From Hygrocybe punicea (Eukaryota; Basidiomycota; Agaricomycetes; Agaricales; Hygrophoraceae), in NCBI GenBank assembly GCA_963556145.1, contig OY744467.1, forward strand, positions 3,968,001 to 4,032,000: a stretch of 64,000 nucleotides of DNA, written 5' to 3'. Below the pieces are notes generated by a model. That model was given only the letters and a program-made list of their open reading frames with translations, searched no databases and had not been told where the DNA came from. The position numbers and the translations under genes are program-made. Positions 45,428 to 56,470 of the stretch are shown here, piece after piece (positions within the stretch are counted from its first letter, which is position 1; the number at the start of each line of letters is the position of its first letter).

Positions 45428-45915
45428 GCCTTGACGTACCCTTTATCTTTGATGATCTGGACAATGAGCTATATTTTGGTGCAGTGAATATTCGCAGTGA
45501 AGAACATCCGACTCCCCCCATTGATGACTTTGATGCGTACATGGACAGTCTCACTGATCTTCCGACACCCCCTCGAAAAGTAACCCACCGACTGCACATA
45601 GAGATGGATGATGAATACCGAGCATGGTTGTATTCTCCACCTCTTGTCTCGCTCCAAACCCAGTCACGTCGCCGCTCTCCACTTCTTCCCCAATCCCAGA
45701 AAAAGAAACTCGACCGTGCACACCATTCTGACGGCCATAACATGCAGAACAAACGCTCGAGACATGGGACCAAAGAACCCAATTATCATCGTCATGCTTT
45801 ATTTCGTGCAATGCATGAGCGTATGGTGAAGGGGAAGGAGAATGACATCCATGGATTGGATTGGAGATTGATGTTGTTTGTGAAAGGATACACCCCTGTC
45901 ATGTATGATTCATAG
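45424..45915 (+). CDS. Internal ORF 2 of the LARD-like element, unknown function
   Basis: 163 codons from ATG 45424. The acidic N-terminus (FIFDDLDNELYFGAVNIRSE; DDFDAYMDSLTDLPTPP) is followed by a basic nuclear-localisation-like middle (RRRSPLLPQSQKKKLDR) and a folded-looking end (HERMVKGKENDIHGLDWRLM). No family recognised. The start overlaps the stop of ORF 1, which suggests coupled re-initiation or that both are exons of one spliced product. The charge pattern suggests a nuclear or nucleic-acid-associated protein. Confidence 0.4.
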   Translation: MSLDVPFIFDDLDNELYFGAVNIRSEEHPTPPIDDFDAYMDSLTDLPTPPRKVTHRLHIEMDDEYRAWLYSPPLVSLQTQSRRRSPLLPQSQKKKLDRAHHSDGHNMQNKRSRHGTKEPNYHRHALFRAMHERMVKGKENDIHGLDWRLMLFVKGYTPVMYDS

Positions 45916-46074
45916 AATGGACTTTTCCCTTGTATGTAAACGACCTCGACATTATTTACACCAACGAAAACACCCAGAAGAAGAAACAGAATACCCAGAA
46001 ACAGAAGAGACAAAACAGAAATGGAACGGACAGATGGAACATGACCATAGAGAAACATGTAGCAGGTTCTCTCA

Positions 46075-46140
46075 CCAGCTATACAAATAAGAGATGAAGC
46101 AGCAGGTTCTCTCACCAGCTATATAAATAAGAGATGAATA
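46075..46140. repeat. Short tandem duplication in the LARD-like element
   Basis: A ~39-bp unit (AGCAGGTTCTCTCACCAGCT followed by ATACAAATAAGAGATGA) occurs twice in tandem. The sequence that follows (CCGAAACGATATAAA) recurs, diverged, near 46,535-46,550. Confidence 0.7.
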
Positions 46141-47009
46141 TCCGAAACGATATAAAATCTATGACCCCCAGACGCATGCATGATCGCTATAAGCCGTAGA
46201 ACAAACCTTGATGTCTATGGACACCAGAACTGAACCAGAAGGATACTGGTTATCAAACCAATGACCTCCAATCCCACACAGGAAAGGAACCCGATGTGCT
46301 ACTGACCAATATGGCGGTAAATGCACCAGAAAAAGAAACAGTGAAGAATGAATCCCCATCCGAAACCCTTTGCCAATGTATAACTTGGAACTGGCAACTC
46401 TTTCACCTTCCCTATCCCGAATTCCCCAAACATCTTCTGACCGACACCAAACCCTGTTGCATTCATGGAATATGAAGAAATCTCGCACACCATTTGAGTG
46501 TAGGAAATCCACGATCAGTCAACAACACCGATATCTGAAACGATATAAATCTATGCCCATTCAAGTGTCCGTAATGACTATAAACTTCTGACACCCAGAA
46601 CTCCCTGACATCCAGAACTCCCTCATCCCAAAAATGCCGACCACCTAATTCTCTTCAAACCGAAAACCCTGAATGAACACATGGACCCCGACGACCTTTA
46701 TCTCCTTTCAACCCGACACCCTTGACGACTTAATGACAATACAACAATGACCCCTGATTATCTACAATGACAAAAAATGACAACAAAACAATTGGACGAA
46801 CCCGGATATATTTCTTTTGAAACCCTTGTAACTCAGTAACGTCTTCATGATTCAATGACCTTTGGACTGACATTTTTTCCTTCTTCATGTTTTTGTTTTC
46901 TTGCCGACCTTGATAGCGTCGTTAAACTGTCTGTTCTTTCCTTGTAATTTTTTTCCTTGTTCTTTGTTCTTCCGGTTAATCGGGACGATTCCCCTTGTTC
47001 CGGGGGTAT

Positions 47010-48664
47010 TGTTACGTTTCCAACTCCGCTTCCAACCCCGATGCCCATTCCGATACCCACCATGACGATTCTGCACTGCACACCTTCCTTTTTCATTTCT
47101 TTTTGTCCTTTGTCTTCTTTTCAATGTCATTGTTTCTTCTTTTGGACATCCTTGTATTTTCTTGTTCTTGTTCTCTTCTTTCCCTTCTTCTAGAACAATC
47201 CAGACCGACCATGGACATATCCCACGTGACCTTGCTGTACCCGAATAGTCTCCTTGCCGACGGACATCATTGCTATTGTCTTTTCCCTCGCCCTGACATA
47301 TTGTTGACTTCATCCCACAACAAACCGATTCACAATGGCTGTACTCCCGACACAGCTCATTACCGTAATTGTTATTGGCAGCATTGCCATCACCTTCCTG
47401 ATCGGTTTCTACTTTGTTATGATCTATCTTTGGCATCGGCATCGAAACCCTTCCGCCATTGATACTTCTGACTTCCACCTCAACAATATCTCGACACATA
47501 ATTGACAATTGCCATTCCCGGATATATGGTTTCCACTTTCGTATTCTGTGCCTACCATTATCCTCCCTGACGATCCGATGACATTCCTCACCTGCACGCA
47601 TGCCCTGGACAATCCTCGATCACGGGACATTTCACTGTTCTCTCTAATCCGACCATTGCCGAAGCACATTCTTTTGGACTTCGACCACAGACCATACGAC
47701 ATCCCAAACAGTGAACCAACCCCTATCGCATATTGTTCGCACGACACCGCTTCAATGCAGTACCCGACGACTTGTTCCCACAGCTTGTCACTCATGCCAT
47801 GACTCGAAACCTGGACCCACGTTCATTTATCCTTTTCCATCTATAATCTTGATACCTCCCACACTCGTTTACAATGATACCCTTTCTTGGACGAATACCG
47901 ACATCAGGTGGACTGCATTGTTCCACAGACAGGACAAAACATTGCTCCTCGATACGTCATCGACACAGACATCATCATCTGGTACAGCTTATGCTGTTCA
48001 CATGTCTGACCTCGACTATCCCACCATCCTAGTTGGTTTTCCCTCCATACATTCCTTTGTTTTCCTTTATACCGACCTTGTCGCTATGTCCCCGCTACCT
48101 CAGGACACTCTCATCACCAATCCTACGCTGGACGATACCCATCTTCGACCCGACCGTGCAATGCACTTGCCAGACTGCGCACTTGCCTGTTACAGCAAGT
48201 ATAGACCCCGAATTGGCAATTATGCATGTCACATGACCTGATGACAAATCATCCGAGTCATCCGGACCTCACCTCTCTCTCAATGACACCCGGGCCTCCA
48301 GTTGGATCGCGAGAACATCGACATGAGGACGCCTCATGTACGCCTCATGGTGAACACATGGTAGAGTTGGACATGTTGTAGCTTCATGGTTGGATTCCCA
48401 ACTCCCCTAAAGTCCATTCACTATATCTACTGTCCTTGTTGTTGGTTCGGACTTTTTCTTCTTTCCTTTCCTTACGTTTAGTCTGGTTCTTGGGGCAGAC
48501 CCCCTTATCTTGGGTAATCCCCACGGCTCGCAATGACTTTAGACCACGAACCCCCCCCTTGTAGCAGTGTTATCTGACAATGAAACTGCTGTTCTCCCCT
48601 CTGGAAACCGTCCCCCTGTTAAGTTGATTGTTGCCGGAGCCCGCTGCAGAAGCGATCCGTAACA
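47010..48664 (+). repeat. 3' LTR of the LARD-like element
   Basis: 1,655 bp, same length as the 5' LTR and differing at only two positions that I could find. Followed by the GATTG duplication. Confidence 0.92.
47335..47505 (+). CDS. 56-residue single-pass membrane protein encoded in the LTR (3' copy)
   Basis: Identical in sequence to the copy at 42,659-42,829 (offset 4,676 bp): polar start, one transmembrane helix, WHRHR flank and hydrophilic tail. Being in the 3' LTR, only the 5' part of the downstream host DNA could supply its terminator. Confidence 0.35.
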   Translation: MAVLPTQLITVIVIGSIAITFLIGFYFVMIYLWHRHRNPSAIDTSDFHLNNISTHN

Positions 48665-48880
48665 GATTGTGGCAAGAGTGTTTGCAATGGTAGGGACTCA
48701 AAGAGACCCAATAAGCCTTGCTGGGATGTTGACTATCGATTGTTATTTACTGATGTACAGATACTGATTTTATCCAATTCAATTTTATTTTATTTATTTA
48801 TTTATTATTTTTCCTCAACAGACATCAGTATCGAGCCCAAAGACTTTATTCTACCTTTCCATTTGTAAGCTGGAATTGTA

Positions 48881-49582
48881 ATATGTTGGCATGGCACAAA
48901 TTTCCAAATTAGTATATGCAAAGTGGCTGTAATGAACTTTTGAATGTTATCTCAACAAAGAATGATCAGATGGCTTCAAAATGTATAGGAAAGTTGATCA
49001 GAAAATTATTCTCTAGATGCTTGTAAAGAAATTGAAAGGATTTGTCCAAAAAATGATATCTTAAGATAATACACTCAATTTTATGTCTTTTGAATTATTT
49101 AGGAATTTTGAGTGCAACTCCACAGTCAATTATTGTTTGAGTGATCTTGGTACACTATTTCAGATGTGCCAGCAATATTTTGGTATTATCAATGTCTTCT
49201 CATAATATTCCTTTTCAATATACTTATATCATATGCTGGCTAAATTATCATAACATATGGTGTGAAGATAGTTGTGGTAACAAAATATTGCTGGCACATT
49301 AGAAATAGTGTACCAAGATCACTCAAACAATAATTGACTGTGGAGTTGCACTCAAAATTCCTAAATAATTCAAAAGACATAAAATTGAGTGTATTATCTT
49401 AAGATATCATTTTTTGGACAAATCCTTTCAATTTCTTTACAAGCATCTAGAGAATAATTTTCTGATCAACTTTCCTATACATTTTGAAGCCATCTGATCA
49501 TTCTTTGTTGAGATAACATTCAAAAGTTCATTACAGCCACTTTGCATATACTAATTTGGAAATTTGTGCCATGCCAACATAT
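48881..49582. repeat. Near-perfect 302-bp palindromic (foldback) element
   Basis: The left arm 48,881-49,182 (ATATGTTGGCATGGCACAAA .. GTGCCAGCAATATTTTG) and right arm 49,281-49,582 are almost exact reverse complements around a 98-bp AT-rich loop. No coding capacity. Both arms carry the same interior sequence with no difference that I noticed, so the element is recent or under gene conversion. No certain target duplication; the flanks are TA-rich. Confidence 0.85.
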
Positions 49583-49612
49583 ATATGGAAGGCCTTCCAT
49601 TGTGACAGGGAG

Positions 49613-49798
49613 TAATCATCTATTTTACAAGGGCTAGGCAGCCTCATGTGTAGTTCCTGGATAATACATGTATTACAAAATAAATAATTCACCTGTGTAC
49701 AGCCACTATTCTGTGTGAGACAAATAATGCTGCAACCAGACCTCAGATCAACATGATTGTAGGGGCAAATTTTATCTATGGTTCTGGGGGCTAGACAG
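49613..49798 (+). repeat. Single diverged arm of the 16.3-kb foldback family
   Basis: TTTTACAAGGGCTAGGCAGC .. ATCTATGGTTCTGGGGGCTA aligns through its length with the inner part of the left arm of the inverted-repeat element at 16,413-16,600 (shared ATACATGTATTACAAAA, AATTCACCTGT, GAGACAAATAA, CAACCAGACCTCA). The copy is cut at the TGTTATG start of the Gypsy element. Confidence 0.7.
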
Positions 49799-50182
49799 TG
49801 TTATGATTTCTTAGCTAAGACGTGCTTATATTTTCCTTTTCCTTTTCCCTCTCCTCTTTCGCTCTCTTTAGTCATTCCTTTCTCATATGCACTGCCTTTT
49901 CCCTCTGCTTAGTCATATCACACGACAAATGCTGTATGTTATCCCCTTCTACATATGTTTCATCCCTTACCACCATATGCTCTGGCACATAGCCTTCATC
50001 CCTTTCCTAATAACATAGCCACTTCAGAGGACTATATAACTGGGCTACTTCTATCATGTACTATAGACTTTAAATTTCATACACACTCTTCTCACTCTAA
50101 GATTGACTGCCTTTGGAATCTAAGCCCCTTTCTTTAAACCATCTTGTGAAGTAAAACCTTCAGCTTACTCCGTCACATTACA
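49799..50182 (+). repeat. Putative 5' LTR of the Gypsy element
   Basis: Starts TGTTATGATTTC exactly where the older foldback arm is interrupted, contains a TATA-like CTATATAACT (50,032-50,041) and may end CACATTACA at 50,182, before gag. No second copy is in the window and no primer-binding site was recognised, so the right limit is tentative. Confidence 0.4.
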
Positions 50183-50387
50183 GATTTAAAGTCTCCTTCA
50201 CTTCTGCTCACCCACCATACCTCTTCGCACTCAATCCCAATCTGCTCCTTCATCCACAGGTTTTGGCTCTTCTTCTCCTCACTTCCCCAATCCTACTCCA
50301 TCCACTTCTCACTTCCAACCTTTTCAGAGACAACCACAACCACCTCCACCTTCTCCATTATCTCCTCCACCCCCGTCTCCACCCCCT

Positions 50388-51467
50388 ATGGCTGATCTTC
50401 AAGAACAACTTCAAGAACAACTTCAATGTGTCGATGGTCTTTCCACTGATCTTGCAAATGCCAATGCAGAGATTGCTCTCCTTCATGCTGCTGCTCCACC
50501 ACCACCACCACCACCTCCCCCCCTGCTGCCCCTACCGTAAAAATCGCGAAACCAGATGACTTCGATGATAAACCTGAAAATGTTGAAAAGTTCCTTCATC
50601 AATGCGGTGTCTTTCTTCATGCACAAGCATACACAGACTCACAAAAGGTTCTTTTGGGATTATCCTATATGAAGTCTGGTAGTGCTCTACCTTGGGCTGA
50701 AAACAAGGTTCAGAGTTCCGCTTTCACCACCTATACTTGGGCAAACTTCGAAGCGGATATTCGTTCTGCTTTTGGAGATGTTGATCAAGAGGCAACAGCT
50801 CACTTTAAGATAAAAGAGGTCAAGCAAGGCAAGACTACTGTCGATGAATATATTGTTCACTTTGAAGAATACGAAACGCTTACTGGTTTCAATGATCAAG
50901 CCCTCATTGGATGTTTTAAGGATGGATTAAATCAAGCGATCATTTCAAAAATATTTGCCCTCCCACTCATGCCACTCTTCGAGAATGGAAACAATACGCT
51001 AGTTGATTCGATCGACAATATCATGAATATCTCACAACCATTCCCCTTCCTCGAAGTCTACTGGCAAAAAGAAGGAAACTCCTAAAGTTTCCACCTCTCC
51101 CTCTACTGCTTCAAAAACCCATACTCCTACTGCTTCATCTTCGACTTCTACATGCATTAAATCGGAAACGGTTGATCCCATCATTGCTGCACAGAGGAAC
51201 GCTGTGGGACAATGTATTGTATGTGGCTCAAAAGATCATTGGGCTAACAATTGTCCTACTCATGCTTCTTCTTCTATCACTTCATCATCACATAATACCA
51301 ACCACTCCTCTAGTGGTCAAGGCAAACACCCTCACAACATTTGTGCAGTAACTAGGGATGGAGAACAAGGAACTTCAGGAACTTCTTCGGCAAAGGACAA
51401 GGACAATATATATGTCACATTGGGTGTGTCTAAAATGAGCTCTGCAAGAAAAGATGGCCCTCTCTAA
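50388..51467 (+). pseudogene. Gypsy gag with CCHC zinc knuckle, frameshifted
   Basis: ATG 50388 opens MADLQEQLQEQLQCVDGLST; a slip in the C-tract near 50,515 moves the frame to KIAKPDDFDDKPENVEKFLH, then the gag core WANFEADIRSAFGDVDQEAT and FKIKEVKQGKTTVDEYIVHF. Another shift near 51,060 precedes the knuckle CIVCGSKDHWANNCP (C-x2-C-x4-H-x4-C) at 51,219-51,263. The retrotransposon gag fold and knuckle order are those of fungal Ty3/Gypsy. At least two frameshifts make it non-functional. Confidence 0.85.
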
Positions 51468-51850
51468 CAAACTTGCACATGAGAGATATTAGATATTTCA
51501 GATTCGGATTCTTCAACTACTCTGGATCTTTGTAAACCTAACAATGAACAATTCTATCATTGTCTTGGTTCTTTATGCTCTTTGGATGAAACTTTAATTG
51601 TGCTCTTCAGATGAAACTTTAATTGTCAATCTATGGCTTGAAACCACTGACACTGGAGAACGATTCCCTGTTTGTGTTTTAATCAACACTGGCACTTCTG
51701 GCTGTTTTATTAACCACCATTTCATGGAAAACAACTCCCTTTCCTTTTTGTATCTGGAAGAACCAATACCAATATGTAATATTGATAGGATGCCTAACTG
51801 AGATGGACCTATTGATAAATCCTGTGATGTCATTCTTTATGTGCCACCGT

Positions 51851-52455
51851 TGTGATGGCGAGTTCTGTTGTAGACCTGAAAGAGGAAGCTATGGAAAGGG
51901 TGATCAGCTAAGAAGTGATCTGAGGAATTTAGTTTCTTTTAGAGAGGTCTAATCAATCCAACCCGAATCCAGGGGTTCCAGAATCAGAGGGAGAGTATGG
52001 GAGAAGGGACGGAGAGAGGTGTAGACGATATGAAGAGAGGACCCGGAAATAGAACTGAAGTGGGACAATAAGATGTATGTCTGTATTTCTATATGGTTTT
52101 GTAGTGTAAATGTGCTACTTTTATACTACTGTGAGGGGTCCTGTGCTATGGTAACTATGTACTACAAGTGAAGGCTGTAAATGATAGGGGGCAAGTGGAG
52201 AGGAGGATAGGAGGAGTGGTGCTATGTACTAGGAGATGGGAAATGAAGATATATGATATACAACTATATACGTACTGATTCCGGGTTGTTAGGGACATTG
52301 TATTGCGAGTAGGAACGATTCCAGAGGCGGAATCCGGGGCGGAATTGATAGGAAAGACCGGAATTGGGCAGAATCGATGATACAGGAATAGGAATGGACG
52401 GGAATGGTGTCAGATATGAAGAGGATATGGATCCACACAATCCAAAGCCTCTACA
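51851..52455 (-). repeat. Solo LTR (family 1) inserted in the Gypsy protease region
   Basis: A 605-bp block beginning TGTGATGGCGAG and ending GCCTCTACA interrupts the Gypsy frame between VILYVPP and YHEHITLEIS. Its complement matches 63,486-64,000 throughout (shared GTCTAATCAATCCAACCCGA, ATCCAGGGGTTC, and TAGTATAAAAG on the complement). TATA-like TATAAAAG is on the complement, so I assign the minus orientation. The target duplication is not clear. Confidence 0.7.
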
Positions 52456-52511
52456 CTGCCTTACCATGAACACATCACGCTTGAGATTTCCTCACTAGGC
52501 AATTTTGACAT

Positions 52512-53155
52512 TGATACGCACTCAGCCATCCTGAGCTCCGATTTTATATATTTTGTGATTCCTTGCGATTTGATGTGACTTACCACTCTTTGACCTTCCG
52601 ATCACATCGCGACTATTGCGATCTTCTGCGACTTCGGAGATATTTAGTTATCGCACTTCAAAGTATTTCCTTTGTTCTCTTTGTTCTCTATATTCATTTA
52701 TCGTTCTCTCTACCTATTCTTTCTTCTATATGCCCTTTATCTCACATATCTCCTTTTAGTATCATCCTGTCATCTCTCTTCCTTTGTCCTGACAGCTTAT
52801 ATACCTGCCTGTATGAGTCACTAGACAGAGAACCCCCAGAGAATCAAGACAGAACATCATTCCCCCTTTGTCTCAGAGCTTCTCCTTCATCCTAGTTCCA
52901 TTCTCTTCACATTTTCTCATGTTCTCTCACTGTCTGACCCTTTGATCTCACTGCGACTTTTGATGTTATCGCAACTCTTTAATTTTGATTGCACCACTTC
53001 AGTTTTGATCGCAGCACTTCTCCAGAGTTTCTCATCCACTTCTATTCATTCTTCTTCATTTCCTATACTAGTGTAGGCTTTCCAAAGCTTCCTTGCACCT
53101 TTTCACCTTTAGTAGTTGTAGGATTTCCCTTCTTATAGCTACATATAGAGTATCA
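52512..53155. repeat. Solo LTR (family 2) inserted in the Gypsy pol region
   Basis: A 644-bp block with TGATACGCAC .. TAGAGTATCA ends (TGATAC/GTATCA inverted). Removing it restores the pol frame GNFDI|TLSFPWIQKHNP. The flanks GACAT and AACGT are a mutated 5-bp duplication. It contains repeated (TTTT/TGCGAC..)GATCGCA-type units and a pyrimidine-rich stretch. No partner copy is in the window. Confidence 0.65.
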
Positions 53156-54875
53156 ACGTCACTCTCAGCTTTCCTTGGATTCAAAAACACAATCCATACA
53201 CCAGTGTTATAGAGAAAACCCTTGAAATATTTCAAACAGGAATTCCCTCAACATCCCTGACCATGGATTTGATGTATGAAAACAAGACTGACTCTCGTTC
53301 GGATTCTTCTGAAGAATTCATTGCTTCACTCGATCTCGCCTCCAACTCAAATTACTTTTCCTTTTCTTGAGATCAAATTCTACAAACCATTAATGGCATT
53401 TCCCTTGGAGATACCTCTCAACCTACTACAGTTGAAGAAGACATGAAGGTGTTTATACCGGAGAAATATTGGAATTATTCGGATGTTTTCCTCAAACAAC
53501 ATTTCGACCAACTCCCCCCCCATTCCGAATTTGATCACACCATCAACCTCAAAGATTCCTTCAAATCCCAACAGGGAAAGTTGTATGCATTATCTCCTTG
53601 AGAACAAGTCAAAATCAATAAATTCTTGGATGAAAATCTTTCAACAGGACATATTCGGCCCATGAAATCCCCCCAAGCTGCTCCCTTTTGCTTTGTGAAC
53701 AAAGGTGAAGAAATTAACGCTCTAGGTTCTGATCCTGGACTTCGTCCCATTCAGGATTATCATTACCTCAATGCCCACACCATTTGCGATCGTTATCCTC
53801 CTGCACTTCTTTCCGAAATCCTTCAACAACCAAAATTCCAAACAGCGAAACATTTTACTGTTATCAACATTCACTGGGGATATAACAGTATTCAGATTAA
53901 GGAAGAAGACATATGGAAGGCTGCTTTCATCACGATTTGTGGCCTCTTCAAACCTACCATTATGTTCTTTGGACTCTGCAATGCCCCAGCCACTTTCCAA
54001 CGGATGATGAATATTTGCTTTCACAATGTTCTTATCTCCAGATGTGTATTCATTTACATGGATGACATCATTATCCTTGGAGATACCCATGAAGAACTTG
54101 AAACAAATACTCGCCACATACTCGACATCATGCACAAGAATAATCTCTCTTGCAAACCCATCAAATGTCAATTTGAACAGGACTCTGTTAAGTATCTTGG
54201 TCAGATTATTTCTCATGGCAAAATTGCTATTAATCCTGCCAAGATTTGTTCTATTTCTGACTGGCCCATTCCCAAATGCATTCAAGACATTCAATCATTC
54301 ATTGGCACCATGAACTTTTGGCGCAGATTCATCAAAGATTTCTCCTCTGTCACAATCTCATAAGAAAAGACAATAAATTTGCTTGGACTTCTAAGTGTCA
54401 ATTCACATTCGATACCCTTAAACAATCCATCACTTTTGAACCTATCCTTAAAGCTCAGCCAACTCGAGCTTCCCTATATTCTCGAAACTGACTCTTCTCT
54501 TGCTTCACAATCGGTGCTGTCCTTATGCAAAAACATGATGATAAACTTCATCCTATTGGTTACTATTCTGCTTCACTCTCTCCTGCAAAATGTAACTATT
54601 TGACTCCTGATCAAGAACTTCTAGCTATCATTAAATCGTTATCACACTGGTGTCATCTACTCGAAGGCGCTAATCATACCATTGTCATTAGATCCAACAA
54701 TCAAGCCCTCAAATACTTTATGACAAATCGTTCCCTCTCATCACCAAGCTAGATGGTCTGAATTCCTTAGTCACTTTGATTTCTGTATAAAGCATATCCC
54801 TGGAACACGTAACCATGCTGATGGTTTATCTTGCTGCCCCAATTATTACCCTGAAGGTCCTGACAATTTGGATAA

Positions 54876-56074
54876 TAGTGTTGCCAAAGTTTGGTTTGGT
54901 CCGGTTTTTTGCTATTTTGAAAAACCAGAACCGGAACCGTTGGTTTGGTTTGGCCAAATGCCAAACTGGAACCGGAACCATGTCGAACAGTTTCATGGTG
55001 TTCGGTCTGCGTTCAAACATGGTTTGAACCCCAAACCAACCTCCAAATACCTTGTGTGGGCCAGACATGCATCAATTGACATGGCTGTCACCCTCACGAG
55101 GTAGATGGGGGGGCGCTCCGTCTGTTTTTGCGAGGTTGGGTTGGGGTCAGGCACTTCCCATGGGCGTCCCGCGTGCTACCTACCTCACAAAGAACGGGGA
55201 CATGTCAATTGACATGCTCCGTCTGTTTTCACGAAGTTGGATGGGGCTGGGGACTTTCCATGGGCATCCACACATGCTGATGACCTTGCAAAGAACGGGG
55301 CACGTCAATTGATGTGCTCCATCTGTTTTTGTGAGGTTGGATGGGGCTGGGGACTTCCTATGGGCGTCCGCGTGTCAATTGACATGGCTAGGGCGTGTTC
55401 GTGAGGTGGGTCTTCGTCGTCGCCTCATCCATTCCCCTCGTTAGCCAATGTCATTGGGACTGGATTTGGGGGACGTACCTGGGCTGGTAGGTGGGCACAC
55501 CACCCTCCCAGCCTTTAACTCCCCATTGTCGTCATCGTCGTCATGTTGGTGTTGGTGTTGTAAGTGGTGGTGGAGGCGACAATGGTCGCGATCATCCGCA
55601 TTTGACGCGGCAGGTGGCTGCTGCCGGCATTGCTGTTGCTGCTGCTGCTCTGCTGTTGCTGTTGCTGTTGCTGTTGTGGTTGCTGCTACTGCTGTTGCAG
55701 TTGCTGTCGCTTGGGGCCATTTGGCCATCGTCAGGGTGGTGGCATTGGTGGTGTTGCCACTGCTGTTGCTGCTGCTGCCGCTGCTGCCATCGATTCACTC
55801 CGACTCACATTGGAACGTGAGGGAGGTTGTTGGGTGGAGTTTACCGTGGGCACCTTATTTATGCGGTCAAGGTGGGCCATGGGGGGCTGTTCTATGTAAG
55901 AAAATGTCAGTAAAATATAATATGAAGCCGTTACTTACCGTGGTTGTTGAGTAACGTTAGTGTTGAGTCGAAATTGGGGTGTCGCGCGAGTATGTTTAAG
56001 GTCGCATGACCTAAGTTCACGCAACTGCATAGAAAAAAATGTGAAAAATTCAGTATCTAAATGAGTATCTACGT
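54876..56074. mobile_element. hAT element copy B (inverted, truncated, CpG-decayed)
   Basis: Begins TAGTGTTGCCAAAGTTTGGT, the complement of the right end of copy A (39,344-40,822), and follows copy A inverted through the LTHIGTSNVREVVGWS-type region, the shorter GCTGTTGCTG triplet tract (55,630-55,800) and TGTGAAAAATTCAGTATCTA. The match stops at TGAGTATCTACGT (56,074), about 140 bp short of the copy-A end, so one terminus is lost. Many CG sites of copy A are TG or CA here. It is inserted in the Gypsy RNase H frame. Confidence 0.82.
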
Positions 56075-56470
56075 TGTAGAGATCCATATCTCTGTGAGCA
56101 CGTATTCTTCTATTTTCCTTCATCCCCCTTCCCTCTGCATTCCCCTCTCTTGATTATATTCCATTTCCTTCATACACTCCCTTTATAGATACTATACAGT
56201 ACCTATATAGTGTTTTGTGTACATACATACAAACAAGTTGAGTTTTGGGTTTTCACCCCAACGACAAGAACTTGCCCACCCCGAATCCGCGCCTACAAAG
56301 GCCGTGTTCACCACATCTGGAGCCCACTGCGAGGATCTGTCAGCTCACTTCACTCTCCTTGTATTTCTATACCCTGCTTGCCACTTTTGGCATAAAAACC
56401 CTCTTATTCGGCTGCAAAAAAGATTTCCTGCGCCTCGTTGTTGCCTCGTAGCTTCAAAAGCTTTCTGAAG
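56075..56470. other. Non-coding stretch before the 56.5-kb ORF
   Basis: Pyrimidine-rich (TTCCTTCATCCCCCTTCCCTC) then a TATA-like CTATATAGTG at about 56,201-56,210. Could be the end of an LTR or a promoter for the ORF at 56,471. No match elsewhere in the window was found. Confidence 0.3.

Larger units (their letters stand above)
42334..48664 (+). mobile_element. Young non-autonomous LTR retroelement without pol (LARD-like)
   Basis: Two near-identical 1,655-bp direct repeats (42,334-43,988 and 47,010-48,664), each starting TGTTACGTTTCC and ending GATCCGTAACA, enclose 3,021 bp. GATTG precedes the left repeat (42,329-42,333) and follows the right one (48,665-48,669), a 5-bp target duplication of an integrase-type insertion. 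The inner DNA has no gag, protease, reverse transcriptase, RNase H or integrase motif; it carries only two small overlapping ORFs. A GGGGGTAT stretch just before the right LTR may be the polypurine tract. By eye I found two substitutions between the LTRs (42,376 A / 47,052 G; 43,969 C / 48,645 T), so the insertion is very recent. Long LTRs and lack of pol fit a large retrotransposon derivative mobilised in trans. Confidence 0.92.
51555..54870 (+). pseudogene. Gypsy pol (protease, reverse transcriptase, RNase H start), disrupted
   Basis: The protease-like segment at 51,600-51,800 has VLINTGTSGCFINHHFM, where the catalytic DTG/DSG triad reads NTG. It is followed by HITLEISSLGNFDI, split by solo LTRs from TLSFPWIQKHNP. 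The reverse transcriptase at 53,480-54,360 shows PIQDYHYLNAHT, GLCNAPATFQRMMN and the active site YMDDIII, and NFWRRFIKDFS. RNase H-type segments (DQELLAIIKSLSHWCHLLEG) follow near 54,610. In-frame stops occur near 53,371 and 53,600, and frameshifts near 54,360 and 54,490. The protease Asp-to-Asn change is a further sign of death. Confidence 0.85.
49799..54875 (+). mobile_element. Defective Ty3/Gypsy retrotransposon
   Basis: Contains, in order, a putative 5' LTR, gag with CCHC knuckle, protease, reverse transcriptase and the RNase H start, all broken by stops, frameshifts and two solo-LTR insertions. The 3' part (integrase, 3' LTR) is missing, replaced by hAT copy B, which begins in the RNase H region at 54,876. 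It is therefore a dead element that served as a landing site for later ones. Confidence 0.85.
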
